This document shows positions 18,661-28,368 of a DNA stretch of 49,499 nt, in pieces; the first letter of the stretch is position 1; each line of letters opens with the position of its first letter. Both the position numbers and the translations under genes were made by a program. The DNA comes from Candidatus Latescibacterota bacterium (GTDB lineage: Bacteria > Latescibacterota > UBA2968 > UBA8231). Under the pieces are notes generated by a model, which worked only from the letters and a program-made list of their open reading frames with translations, had not been told where the DNA came from and made no database searches. The stretch spans positions 1-49,499 of the forward strand of contig RKRN01000071.1 of NCBI GenBank assembly GCA_007571365.1, read 5' to 3'.

Positions 18661-19181
18661 TGTTTACGCGCCCTAGAGACGTGGCTCGTTTGGGGCTTAT
18701 GGCCAGTGCGGCAATTGTGCTCTTCGCCTTTGAATCGCTGGTCCCCAAACCCTTGCCTTGGATGAAGTTGGGACTCGGCAATTTGCCGGTTTTGGTCGCG
18801 TTGGTGAGCTTTGGCGGCGGTCCGGCATTGGCCGTTAGCACTATCAAGTTGGTAGTTGGTGGCTTACTCAGCGGGGGATTTGCCGGTCCCGCCTTTGTCA
18901 TTGGCGGCGGAGCTGGCTTGGCGAGTTGGTTGGTCATGGTTGCGGTGCGCCGCATGGGAGGCCTTTTCAGCGTCGTCGGTCTGAGCATCTGGGGCGCGTT
19001 GGCGCATCAACTCAGCCAGCTCGTTCTCGCCGCTGGCTATATCGGCCACAGCGGTCTATTCGCGCTTTTGCCGCTGGCCTTGTTCAGTGCTCTGGTGAGC
19101 GGCGGGGCAATCGGCCTGTTGGCTTGGTGGACCTTGGCACAATTGGAGAAGATAGGCTGGTTGAACCAAGGCCAGTTATAG
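18660..19181 (+). CDS. Gx transporter family / heptaprenyl diphosphate synthase component I-like membrane protein
   Basis: 173-residue integral membrane protein with about five helices, opening with RLGLMASAAIVLFAFESLVPKPLPWMK-type sequence followed by LGLGNLPVLVALVSFGG, typical of the Gx transporter (HepS component I) family related to ECF S-components. The ATG overlaps the stop of the NusG_II gene, fixing the start. The family is usually paired with that gene and often with polyprenyl synthetase or ApbE/Rnf genes, none of which is visible here. The substrate is unknown. A larger overlapping frame starting at 18549 is artefactual. Confidence 0.8.
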   Translation: MFTRPRDVARLGLMASAAIVLFAFESLVPKPLPWMKLGLGNLPVLVALVSFGGGPALAVSTIKLVVGGLLSGGFAGPAFVIGGGAGLASWLVMVAVRRMGGLFSVVGLSIWGALAHQLSQLVLAAGYIGHSGLFALLPLALFSALVSGGAIGLLAWWTLAQLEKIGWLNQGQL

Positions 19182-19208
19182 TTAATGTATAGACTTTAGG
19201 TCATTTCA

Positions 19209-21164
19209 ATGGAATTGTCCCAAAAGCCTACCTTGCAAACCGAGCCGGTCTTCAGCACCAAAGCACTGGTGGCGGGCACCCTAGGGTCGCTGTCCATCGC
19301 CGTGGGAGCACCATACGGCAATATGGTCATCCGCGGCTCCTACATGTCGATTGATTTCAGCGCCGCGGGTGCCCTATTCCTGTTCTTTTTATTGACGGGC
19401 TTGTTCAACGCCTTACTGAATCGCTTTGCCCCTTCTGTGGCCCTCGGACGCTGCGAACTAATCGTCGCGTACATAATGATGCTCACGGCGTCGGCCATCC
19501 CGACGATGGGCCTCAGTGAGTACTGGCTGACGATTATCACCGGGGCCCAGTACTACGCCACCCCGGAAAACGAGTGGGCCTTGCTCATCCTGCCGCACCT
19601 TCCCGAGTGGATCGCACCGCAGAATCCCGCGGCGATCAAGTGGTTTTACGAAGGAGCACCGCGCACCACTGGGGTGCCTTGGGCCGCTTGGAGCGGCCCG
19701 CTGTGCTATTGGGCTGTGCTGATTGTAGCCCTGTACTTGGTGATGATCTCGTCTATGGTCATTATGCGCCGCCAGTGGGTAGAGCGGGAGCGGCTGGTTT
19801 ATCCGCTGGTACAAGTGCCCTTGGCTATGGTGCAGAGCGGCGGCCGCGGACAAGCCTTGGGTCCTTTCTTCAAGAATCCAATCATGTGGGTCGGCTTTGC
19901 CCTACCCGTGCTCGTCAGTAGCCTCAACGCCCTACACGCGTACTTCAACTTCATTCCCGCTATCCAGCTCGTCTCTTCGATTCCGATCCTGCGCAACACC
20001 GTCAGCCTGATCTTTCGCCTGAGTTTTCCCATGATCGGGTTCGCCTATCTGATCAACCTCGACATCGCCTTCAGTCTGTGGTTTTTCAACACCATCGCCA
20101 AGTTGATCCGCGGGGGGCTGGGAGTTTTAGGGGTTGGCAGTACCGAAAAACTCGTCTACGGTGCTGCTAGCGAGCCGATCCTCGCCCACCAAGGACAGGG
20201 CGCGATGATCGTCCTAGTGGTCTTCGGCCTGTGGGTCGGCCGCGAGCACCTGCGCGCCGTGCTGCGCAAGGCATTCCGCGGCGACGACCGCATCGACGAC
20301 AGCGGCGAGATGCTCTCCTATCGAACAGCGGTCTTGACTTGGCTCTCTGGCGTCGCAGTGATGACCATCTGGCTGTGGCAGTCCGGCTTGCCGCTGTGGG
20401 CGGCCTTTTTGACCCTGATGCTGGCCATCCTTATCTTCGTCGGCCTGACCCGAGTGGTAGTAGAAGGAGGCGTGGCGGCGGCGGTCGGACCGATGATCTC
20501 TCCAACAGTTTTGGTCTCGGCCATCGGCTCTTCGGCAATCGGCCCGGCCGGCATGGTTGGCCTCGCATACACTTTTGTGTGGGCCGCGGATATCCGCACC
20601 TTTGTCATGGCCTCCTGTGCACACGGCCTCAAGTTGGGCGAGGGACTAGGGCCGCGGCTACGACCGCTTTTTTGGTACATGCTGCTGGCTATTGCCGTTA
20701 GCATCATCGGCTCGGTCGCCGCGATTTTGTACCTCGCCTACGAATACGGCGGTATCAACCTCAACCCGTGGTTTTTTGGAGGTGGAACTCGTGCCCCTTT
20801 TGATTATATTACCACCAAGTTAAGCGCACCTACCGAGCCAAACATAGATGGCTGGATTCACACTTTTGTCGGCGGGGGCATCATGGCCCTGCTCATGTGG
20901 GCGCGCCAACGGCTGTTGTGGTGGCCTCTACATCCCATCGGGTACCCGATTGGTGCTGTATGGCTGATGGACCAGTTGTGGTTTAGCATTGCCATCGCTT
21001 GGCTCTTAAAGTTGTTGGCGATGAAATACGGCGGTCCTAGCCTTTTTCGCCGGGCGCGTCCTTTCTTTTTAGGCCTAATCATAGGCCAGTTTTTCATCGC
21101 GGGAATCTGGTTGATTATCGACTTTTTTACGGGCATGACCGACAATGTGGTCTTCTGGATCTGA
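19209..21164 (+). CDS. Large OPT-like polytopic membrane protein (DUF6785/DUF6784 type)
   Basis: 651-residue inner-membrane protein with roughly twelve or more hydrophobic helices. It opens with a Gly/Ala-rich helix (LVAGTLGSLSIAVGAPYGN), has a central TRVVVEGGVAAAVGPM loop and a C-terminal AMKYGGPSLFRRARPFFLGLI-type motif (about 603-622). I recall this pattern from proteins annotated DUF6785 with DUF6784, which resemble oligopeptide (OPT) transporters and are found mainly in Planctomycetes, Verrucomicrobia and FCB candidate phyla. That assignment is from memory, not a search. It starts a tightly packed run: the next gene begins 17 bp after its stop, and a second, longer OPT-like protein lies two genes on. 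The substrate is unknown; import of peptides is one possibility. Confidence 0.72.
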   Translation: MELSQKPTLQTEPVFSTKALVAGTLGSLSIAVGAPYGNMVIRGSYMSIDFSAAGALFLFFLLTGLFNALLNRFAPSVALGRCELIVAYIMMLTASAIPTMGLSEYWLTIITGAQYYATPENEWALLILPHLPEWIAPQNPAAIKWFYEGAPRTTGVPWAAWSGPLCYWAVLIVALYLVMISSMVIMRRQWVERERLVYPLVQVPLAMVQSGGRGQALGPFFKNPIMWVGFALPVLVSSLNALHAYFNFIPAIQLVSSIPILRNTVSLIFRLSFPMIGFAYLINLDIAFSLWFFNTIAKLIRGGLGVLGVGSTEKLVYGAASEPILAHQGQGAMIVLVVFGLWVGREHLRAVLRKAFRGDDRIDDSGEMLSYRTAVLTWLSGVAVMTIWLWQSGLPLWAAFLTLMLAILIFVGLTRVVVEGGVAAAVGPMISPTVLVSAIGSSAIGPAGMVGLAYTFVWAADIRTFVMASCAHGLKLGEGLGPRLRPLFWYMLLAIAVSIIGSVAAILYLAYEYGGINLNPWFFGGGTRAPFDYITTKLSAPTEPNIDGWIHTFVGGGIMALLMWARQRLLWWPLHPIGYPIGAVWLMDQLWFSIAIAWLLKLLAMKYGGPSLFRRARPFFLGLIIGQFFIAGIWLIIDFFTGMTDNVVFWI

Positions 21165-21181
21165 GAAAGGCACTCACAATT

Positions 21182-24100
21182 ATGCCTAAGTTCGCGATGC
21201 GGTGGATGGTCTTTGGCTGGATTTTGATCGGCGCAGCACCGGCTTGGCCCGAAGTCGACTTTGCTGAGTTGACGCGCACGGCCCCGGTCGAGCGCGTACA
21301 GCAGACGATGGACACCTTTGCCGGCTTGGGGTCTAGAGTTGTCGGCTATCGAGGTGCCGACCAAGCGGCCCAGATCGTGCAGGAGCACTTCCGCGCCATC
21401 GGCCTCGACGACGTCACTGTCCACGAATACGATGTGTCTATTCCGGTCGATAAGGGCGGATTTCTGCAAGTAGTTGGCAGCGACGAACAAGTGCCCATCC
21501 ACGGCCTGTGGCCCAATCTCGTCAAAACCTCAACGCTACCCGAAGGCGGGATGACCAAGCGTTTGGTCGACGCGGGCGCGGGTGAGTACGCCGACATGGA
21601 CGGCAAGCAAGTCGAGGGGTCTGTGGCCCTGATGGATTTCAATTCGGGCGACGCTTGGCTCAATGCCGCTTACCTCGGGGCGCAAGCTATCATCTTTATC
21701 GAGCCAGACTCCACCGTGTACTTGGAGGGCGAAAAGAAATTCCTCACTATGCCGCTCGACCTGCCGAGGTTTTGGGTCAATCGCCAAGTCGGTCAGCGCT
21801 TGCGTCGCCAGTTGGCAGCCGAGGGCGAGCAGACGCTCCACCTACAGTACCGCATGGATTGGGAGCGGCGTCCCGCTTGGAATATCCTCGGCACGATCCC
21901 CGGATACGATCCTTTGCTAAAAGAGGACGTGATCGTGCTGGAAGCGTACTACGACGCCATGTCCGTAGTGCCGGCCCTTGCCCCAGGTGCCGAGCAAGCC
22001 TCCGGCATTACTGCGCTGTTGGAACTGGCGCGCTACTTCCGCAAAAATCCGCCGGCGCGCACGGTCGTATTCCTCGCCACTTCGGCCCACCACTTGGGCT
22101 TGCGCGGGGTTGATGATTTCATCCAGCGCTATTTGCGCAAAGAGGATCCCTTTATCGAGCACATGCTGGTGAGGCGGGTCGTCGATGCTGCACTTGCGCG
22201 GAACATGATCGCCCAAGACGGCATCCACTACGCCATCGGCAAGGAGGAATTCACCGGTAAAGAAGCCCTCGTGCGGGGCGTTGCCGAAGGGCGCACCGAC
22301 TTGGCCGCGCACGTTGCCGACGCGGCCCTCGCCGAAGGGCTGTTGAGCCAAGAAGGAGGTGCCCTACATCTGGCCGACGAGCAATTCAAAGATCGCCGCG
22401 AACTGGTTGACCAATTGCGCTCGGACGACGACTTGCGCCACGCGCTCTACAAAACTTGGGTCGATCCCAAAGTCGATTCGCTCGCGGTCAAGCTCTTTAT
22501 CAGCCTCGACCTTTCTTCGCAGACCGACGAACTCGGGGTGTGGAATAGCAATACCAGCTTTTACTACAAACGCTACTTCGCGCCCTTCGGCAAGAACTTC
22601 ATGGGGTATGCGCGCAAGATCAGCCGCGAGTTGGATTACCAGCGGCGCGACGTGCTAGTCAATGGCATCAGCCCCGAAGGCGGAATGAGCTGGCAGACCT
22701 TTGTACCAGGCGAAATATCGGTCAACAGCGAATTGGTGTTGGCGACCGGGACGCCGGCATTGGCCTTTGTCACTGTCAACGACGCGCGCTTCCTCGTCGA
22801 CACGCCCTTAGACCGGGCCGAGCACGTCAACTACGCCAATCTCGCCAAACAGATCCGGGTGCTCGCCGGCATGTTCGAAATGGCCTTTGAAGACCCAGAG
22901 CTTTTCCCGGACTTCAAGATGCGCTTGCGCGACACCCTGCGCTCGCTGCGCGGCCGGACTATGGTCTTTCCGCGCCGCAGCATCATCCCCGACTTGCCGC
23001 GTGCCGACGCCGTAGCCGTGGTGCGCAACGGCAAGAAAAAGTCGTATAAAGGCGTGCGCGGCGAGTACTACGAAGTCGTCAACGATAAAGGGGCCTTCTA
23101 CGTAAATCGGGTGCGGGTCAACAACGTGCAGATCGAGGGCTATTACATGGACCCGATCACCGGCCGCATCACCTACGCCCCCGACCGCGGCGTGCAAGGC
23201 GACGAGAGCTATCCCATGCGGGTCGCCATGGACTGGCGCGACAAGCAGTGGATGGTCATCCTCTTCCCCTGCGTACCCTACAATTTCTTCGACATCGTCG
23301 ATCCGCGCTATCTGACCAAGCTGTCCAACGTGCAGGTTTTCGACGAAACCAACAGTGCCCCCGTGGAGTACGGTTATACCATCGGCGAAGGCCCCTCGGC
23401 CCAAAACGAGCCGGTCGGAGTGCTCTTCGCCCGGCCCGGTTCGCACGTCAAGATGGGGTTCGGTGCTGGCCTGCTCGGGTTCCGCTCGCTCCTGCTCAAC
23501 GCCACCAGCGTAACCGACAAGGAAAAGGCCGAGGGCGAGGGTTTCGAGATTCGCCCCGGTACTTCCTTTGCCCGCACGACCTTTCAAGCCGCCCAAGACA
23601 TGTGGAATCTCGACGAGTCGCGCATGCGCGAGCTGCGGAGCTTTGCCATTGAAAACCAGCGCCTCAACGACCTCCACTATCGCGCCGAAGCCGAGCTAGC
23701 CCAAGCTGCCGCGGCTGAAGCCGAACTGCGCTGGGGCGATTTCGTGCGCCACACGCGCGCGGCCTTCGGGCTGGAGTCGCGTGCCTATCCAGACGTCAAA
23801 TCCACCCAAAACGACGTCATTCAGGGCATTATCTTCTTTATGGCTCTCGTCATTCCCTGCGCCTTTTTCACCGAGCGGCTCATTTTTACGGCCGCCACGA
23901 TCCGCAATCAGATCATCGGCTTTGTCGGAGTTTTCCTAGCGATCTGGATCGTGTTGTGGCTGGTGCATCCGGCCTTTCAGCTATCCAATCCCTTTGTCAT
24001 TCTGCTCGCTTTTATCATCATCGCGCTGGCCGTGCTGGTGATGTCGATTATTTCCGGCCGCTTTAACGAGCAGATGAAGAAACTGCGCACCGAGGTAGCG

Positions 24101-25933
24101 GTGATCCACGACACGGACGTCAGCCGCTCTTCGGCCTCGCTGACGGCCTTCCAGCTCGGGATTTCCAACATGAAGCGGCGCAAGACGCGCACGGTGCTCA
24201 CCTTTACCACGCTCTTGCTGCTGACCTTTACAGTCCTCTCTTTCACCTCCATCCGCACGGGCTTGCGGTTCAATCAAATCAGTCGCGACAACGAAGGTCT
24301 CTACGAGGGCATCCTCATCCGCAGCAAGGCATGGAATCCCATGGAGGATTCAGTCCTTGAATACGCCCGTAGCAATTTCGGCGATCGGGCCGCGGTCGCG
24401 CCGCGCAGTTGGTACAGCAATAAGGCCAAAGCGCATATCAAAATAAAACACGGGGAAAAGGCCCATAACGCGCTCGGCGTCCTAGGTTTAGCGCCCGAGG
24501 AGACGCAAGTTACTCGGCTCAACCAAGCCCTAGTGGCCGGGCGCTGGTTTGCGCCGGGCGAGGACAAAGCCTGCATCCTGCCCATCGACATGGTCAAGGA
24601 GGCCCATCTCGATGTCGATTTGGCCGACGTTGGTCGAGCACAAGTCCGGGTCTTCGGCGACTTGTTCACGGTGGTGGGCGTCATCGACTCCAAGCGCATG
24701 AAGGACCTCAAAGACCTCGACGACGAGATCTTGACACCGGCCGACTTTGCCGTCACTGGCGGTCAGGCGGTGCAAGAAATAGCCGAGGAAGAACAGCGCG
24801 AAAAGCAGGGGCTGGAGGACGCCAAGGTCGTCATCAAACCCTTCGTCCACATAGAGCCAGCCAACACCCTGATCATTCCCTATCACACGCTGCGCAACGT
24901 CGGCAGTGGCAACCCGCTCCAGTCGGTAGCCGTGCGCTTCCCGGAGGGTAGCGATGTGCGCGGCGAGGTCGAGGAGTTCCTCTCGCGTCTCGCAGTGACG
25001 CTGTTCGCTGGAGTCAAGGAGGCCGGCGATGAATACATCAAGGTGTCGATCTACTCATCGCTGGGCATGACCTCCTTTTCCGGCATGAGCAACTTGTTCA
25101 TCCCCATGCTGATTGCCTCGCTTATTGTGCTCAACACCATGATGGGCAGCGTGTACGAGCGCTTCCGCGAAATTGGCATTTACTCTTCGGTGGGGCTAGC
25201 CCCCGGCCACATCTCTTGGCTCTTTATCGCCGAGAGTTGCGTCTATTCGGTGCTGGGCGTCGTCGCTGGCTATCTCAGCGGCCAAGTAATCGCCAAAGTG
25301 CTCATCGAATTCGACCTTTTGGGCGGCTTTACGCTCAACTACTCCTCGGTGGCCGCGGTGCTCTCCTGTATGCTGGTGATGGCCGTGGTCATGCTCTCGA
25401 CGATCTATCCGGCGCGCAAGGCTTCGCAGATGGCCGTGCCGGACGTGACCCGCAAGTGGAAGTTGCCGACGCCCGATGGCGACCAGTGGGATTTCGAGTT
25501 TCCCTTTACGGTCAGCGGCCACGAGGTCTTGGGCTTGAGCGTATTTCTCATCGGCTACTTCGACTCCTACAGCGAGGAGTCCATCGGCACCTTCTACACC
25601 GACGGTGCCCAGCTAAACCGCGAAGAAACGCCCAATGGCGAAGGATACATTATCGACATGAATATCTGGTTGGCTCCCTTCGACTTGGGCGTCAGCCAAC
25701 ACGTCACCGTGCGGGCCATGCCAGAGGCCGAGCACAACATTTATGCAGTCGGCCTGCAAATCAAGCGGCTCAGCGGCGAGGACGCCTCGTGGCGGCGGGT
25801 CAACCAGCGCTTTATGAACGTCATCCGCAAACAGTTCCTCATCTGGCGCACGGTGGATGCCGAGGCCAAGGAAGGCTACCGCCAACAGGGGACGGAGATT
25901 CTGCAAGGGCTGCGCAGCGAAGTGTCGGCGTAA
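21182..25933 (+). CDS. Fusion of degenerate M28-like peptidase and FtsX-type permease
   Basis: 1583-residue envelope protein. Residues 1-24 form a signal peptide or anchor. About 25-320 match an M28 peptidase with an inserted PA-like domain (about 140-215). The metal site is degraded: the HxD motif reads Y256-Y-D258, the bridging Asp position reads GAEQASG (269-275), and the catalytic Glu pair is H303-H304. A large region of about 320-875 without clear homology follows, then three helices (881-900, 909-930, 936-958). A FtsX/MacB-like permease begins at SNMKRRKTRTVLTF (about 1000), with an exported loop to about 1290, three more helices to about 1410 (NLFIPMLIASLIVLNTMMG, then YPARKASQMA), and a 150-residue beta-rich cytoplasmic tail. 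No MacB/LolD-type ATPase is adjacent. It sits between two OPT-like genes. Confidence 0.8.
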   Translation: MPKFAMRWMVFGWILIGAAPAWPEVDFAELTRTAPVERVQQTMDTFAGLGSRVVGYRGADQAAQIVQEHFRAIGLDDVTVHEYDVSIPVDKGGFLQVVGSDEQVPIHGLWPNLVKTSTLPEGGMTKRLVDAGAGEYADMDGKQVEGSVALMDFNSGDAWLNAAYLGAQAIIFIEPDSTVYLEGEKKFLTMPLDLPRFWVNRQVGQRLRRQLAAEGEQTLHLQYRMDWERRPAWNILGTIPGYDPLLKEDVIVLEAYYDAMSVVPALAPGAEQASGITALLELARYFRKNPPARTVVFLATSAHHLGLRGVDDFIQRYLRKEDPFIEHMLVRRVVDAALARNMIAQDGIHYAIGKEEFTGKEALVRGVAEGRTDLAAHVADAALAEGLLSQEGGALHLADEQFKDRRELVDQLRSDDDLRHALYKTWVDPKVDSLAVKLFISLDLSSQTDELGVWNSNTSFYYKRYFAPFGKNFMGYARKISRELDYQRRDVLVNGISPEGGMSWQTFVPGEISVNSELVLATGTPALAFVTVNDARFLVDTPLDRAEHVNYANLAKQIRVLAGMFEMAFEDPELFPDFKMRLRDTLRSLRGRTMVFPRRSIIPDLPRADAVAVVRNGKKKSYKGVRGEYYEVVNDKGAFYVNRVRVNNVQIEGYYMDPITGRITYAPDRGVQGDESYPMRVAMDWRDKQWMVILFPCVPYNFFDIVDPRYLTKLSNVQVFDETNSAPVEYGYTIGEGPSAQNEPVGVLFARPGSHVKMGFGAGLLGFRSLLLNATSVTDKEKAEGEGFEIRPGTSFARTTFQAAQDMWNLDESRMRELRSFAIENQRLNDLHYRAEAELAQAAAAEAELRWGDFVRHTRAAFGLESRAYPDVKSTQNDVIQGIIFFMALVIPCAFFTERLIFTAATIRNQIIGFVGVFLAIWIVLWLVHPAFQLSNPFVILLAFIIIALAVLVMSIISGRFNEQMKKLRTEVAVIHDTDVSRSSASLTAFQLGISNMKRRKTRTVLTFTTLLLLTFTVLSFTSIRTGLRFNQISRDNEGLYEGILIRSKAWNPMEDSVLEYARSNFGDRAAVAPRSWYSNKAKAHIKIKHGEKAHNALGVLGLAPEETQVTRLNQALVAGRWFAPGEDKACILPIDMVKEAHLDVDLADVGRAQVRVFGDLFTVVGVIDSKRMKDLKDLDDEILTPADFAVTGGQAVQEIAEEEQREKQGLEDAKVVIKPFVHIEPANTLIIPYHTLRNVGSGNPLQSVAVRFPEGSDVRGEVEEFLSRLAVTLFAGVKEAGDEYIKVSIYSSLGMTSFSGMSNLFIPMLIASLIVLNTMMGSVYERFREIGIYSSVGLAPGHISWLFIAESCVYSVLGVVAGYLSGQVIAKVLIEFDLLGGFTLNYSSVAAVLSCMLVMAVVMLSTIYPARKASQMAVPDVTRKWKLPTPDGDQWDFEFPFTVSGHEVLGLSVFLIGYFDSYSEESIGTFYTDGAQLNREETPNGEGYIIDMNIWLAPFDLGVSQHVTVRAMPEAEHNIYAVGLQIKRLSGEDASWRRVNQRFMNVIRKQFLIWRTVDAEAKEGYRQQGTEILQGLRSEVSA

Positions 25934-25946
25934 GGGAGGATAGCGA

Positions 25947-28367
25947 GTGTTCGGAAGGAAAAATAGAAACCCGAACCAAGAAATCGAAGAATATCGGGAC
26001 CTAATGCAGGTCCCGGACCGCTTCGAGAACGGCTTTACGATCAAGGCCGTCCTCGGCGTGTTCTTCGTCGCCTTTATCATGGTGCCGGGCAACATGTACT
26101 TGAGCCTGATGATCGGCGGCTCTTTAGGGGCGGCGGCCGAGTGGGTTACGATCATCCTCTTTGCCGAAATCACCAAGCGCTCCTTTTCCTCCCTCCGGCG
26201 CCAAGAAGTCTATGTGCTGTTCTACGTGGCGGCCTCGCTGATCGCTGCGGAGACTGGTGCCTTTGAGGGCTTGCTCTATAACCAGTACTTGGTGCAATCG
26301 CCAGCGGCTAAGCAGTTCGGTATCACCAAGCTGATTCCCACTTGGGTGGCACCGCCGGCCGACTCCTTCGCCATTGTTGAGCGCACCTTTCTGCACTCGG
26401 ATTGGGCGATGCCGATTGTCCTCCTGGTCTTGGGGATGATCATCTCGCGCATCAATTGGTTCACCATGTCGTACGCGCTCTTCCGGCTCAGCTCCGACTA
26501 CGAGCGCCTGCCCTTTCCCTTCGCACCCGTAAACGCCCAAGGTGCTACGGCACTAGCCGAGACCACCCAAGGGCTGGAAACGTGGCGCTGGCGGGTATTT
26601 TCGGCCGGGGCGATGATCGGCTTGGTCTTTGGCACGATCTACGTGGCCCTACCGGCGATTACCGGCGCACTGCTGACCGAGCCGATCCAACTCATTCCCA
26701 TTCCCTTTGTCGACTTCACGCAAGTCACCGGCAATTTTATCCCGGCCACTCCACTGGGATTTACCGCGCACTTGGGGCCGATCTTTACCGGGCTGGTGGT
26801 GCCATTCTGGGGCGTGGTCGGCACCTTTATCGGCGTGGTCGTCGCCTCGCTGGCCAATCCGCTGCTCTATACTTGGACGCCCTCGTGGCGCGAGGAGCCG
26901 TACCTGAACTTGTGGCAGCAAGGCATGGGCACGGTCGAGACCTTCTTCGTCAACAACGTCGATTTCTGGATGAGCTTCGGCATTGGCACCACCATCGCCA
27001 TCGCCATCATCGGCATCTATCAGGTATTTCAGAGTGTGCGCACTGCTCGGGCTAACGCCGAAAATGAAGACGGCCCCAAGCGCAGTTTCACCCCTCCCGC
27101 CGGGCGCGGCGATTTTCCCATCTGGGTGGCGTTGGCCCTATACGCCTTGGCCACGGCCGGCCTAATCGGCATCGCCGCTTGGCTGCTGCCGGGCATTGCC
27201 CAGTTTATATGGTTTTTCCTCTTCTTTGGTTTCGTATTCACGCCCTTCCAATCCTTCGTCAACGCCCGCCTAGTCGGGATGGTGGGGCAGACGGTGGACA
27301 TCCCCTTCGTGCGCGAGGCGACGATTATCTTCTCTGGGTATCGCGGCGTTGACATCTGGTTCATCCCGTTTCCCTTGGGCAACTACGGTGCCCAGACCAT
27401 GAAGTTCCGCGAAATCGAACTGACCGGCACCCAGTTTACCAGCATCATCCGCGCCGAGATTTTCATGGTGCCCATCGTGCTTTTTACTAGTTTTCTCTAC
27501 GGCTCCTATATCTGGAAACTGGCCCCGATCCCGTCGGCCTCCTACCCCTATGCCCAGCTAATCTGGCGGCTGCGCGCCTACCAGCAATGCCTCTTTATCA
27601 CCGGCACCATGCGCAGCGAACTGGCCATAGACAAAGATCGGGCGGGGTGGACTCCGGCAAACTTGATCGAAAACGAGTGGTGGTACTGGCGGGTGCGGCT
27701 GGTGGATCAGGAGTGGCTGGACTCCAACGGCAAGCGCGGCCAAGTCGGCCCGTGGATGCCGACCCAAGTTTTCTACTCATACTTTGATCAGGGAGCACCC
27801 GACATCGTTGCCGAGCGCTACCTGCGCGACGCCCAGCTAGCCGAAGAGCAAGTCGTCGAAGGTCTGCCGGCGATTGTGCCGCTGGGGCCAACGATGGACG
27901 CCGTCATCCGCGCCCCCCGTCCGACCCTCGAAGTGCAGGTCGAGCGGGCTGTGCCGGCGGGATGGTCTTTCTACTTCGAGGTCGACACTGATCCGCTCTT
28001 TACCAGCTCTTGGATCCAGCGCTCCACCGACGTGCCTTGGCTCTTTAGGGCACTGAAACTAGAGGTCATCGCTTTTGGGGCCGGCTTCGGGCTGGTGAGC
28101 TTCATTCTGCTGTCCATCCTCGGGCTGCCGATCCTGCTGGTCTTTGGCTTTGTGCGCTCGCTGACAGTTCTGCCGCATTTCGTGGTGACCGAGATCGTCG
28201 GTGCCTTCTTGGCTCGCTACTACTTCTGGAACAAGTACGGGCGGCAGGAATGGCGGCAGTTTGCCCCGATTCTAGCGGTGGGCTTCTCCTGCGGCATGGC
28301 GCTGATGGGCATGGCGTCGGTGGGGATCGCCCTGATCCAGAAATCGGTCTCGGTGCTGATCTTCTAG
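25947..28367 (+). CDS. Second OPT-like membrane protein with embedded soluble domain
   Basis: 806-residue polytopic protein starting at a GTG with GGGAGG 7 nt upstream and 13 bp after the previous stop. Helical regions at about 30-540 include YVLFYVAASLIAAETGAFEG, SRINWFTMSYALFRLSSDYE and GFVFTPFQSFVNARLVG-type segments related to OPT-like transporters and, more distantly, to the gene at 19209. A soluble stretch of about 545-695 follows, ending in a beta-sandwich-like piece (WSFYFEVDTDPLFTSSWIQRS) reminiscent of domains on polysaccharide-active proteins. Three more helices close the chain. It seems to work with the M28-FtsX fusion just upstream and the cytoplasmic protein 1 bp downstream. Substrate unknown. 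Confidence 0.7.
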   Translation: MFGRKNRNPNQEIEEYRDLMQVPDRFENGFTIKAVLGVFFVAFIMVPGNMYLSLMIGGSLGAAAEWVTIILFAEITKRSFSSLRRQEVYVLFYVAASLIAAETGAFEGLLYNQYLVQSPAAKQFGITKLIPTWVAPPADSFAIVERTFLHSDWAMPIVLLVLGMIISRINWFTMSYALFRLSSDYERLPFPFAPVNAQGATALAETTQGLETWRWRVFSAGAMIGLVFGTIYVALPAITGALLTEPIQLIPIPFVDFTQVTGNFIPATPLGFTAHLGPIFTGLVVPFWGVVGTFIGVVVASLANPLLYTWTPSWREEPYLNLWQQGMGTVETFFVNNVDFWMSFGIGTTIAIAIIGIYQVFQSVRTARANAENEDGPKRSFTPPAGRGDFPIWVALALYALATAGLIGIAAWLLPGIAQFIWFFLFFGFVFTPFQSFVNARLVGMVGQTVDIPFVREATIIFSGYRGVDIWFIPFPLGNYGAQTMKFREIELTGTQFTSIIRAEIFMVPIVLFTSFLYGSYIWKLAPIPSASYPYAQLIWRLRAYQQCLFITGTMRSELAIDKDRAGWTPANLIENEWWYWRVRLVDQEWLDSNGKRGQVGPWMPTQVFYSYFDQGAPDIVAERYLRDAQLAEEQVVEGLPAIVPLGPTMDAVIRAPRPTLEVQVERAVPAGWSFYFEVDTDPLFTSSWIQRSTDVPWLFRALKLEVIAFGAGFGLVSFILLSILGLPILLVFGFVRSLTVLPHFVVTEIVGAFLARYYFWNKYGRQEWRQFAPILAVGFSCGMALMGMASVGIALIQKSVSVLIF

Positions 28368-28368
28368 C

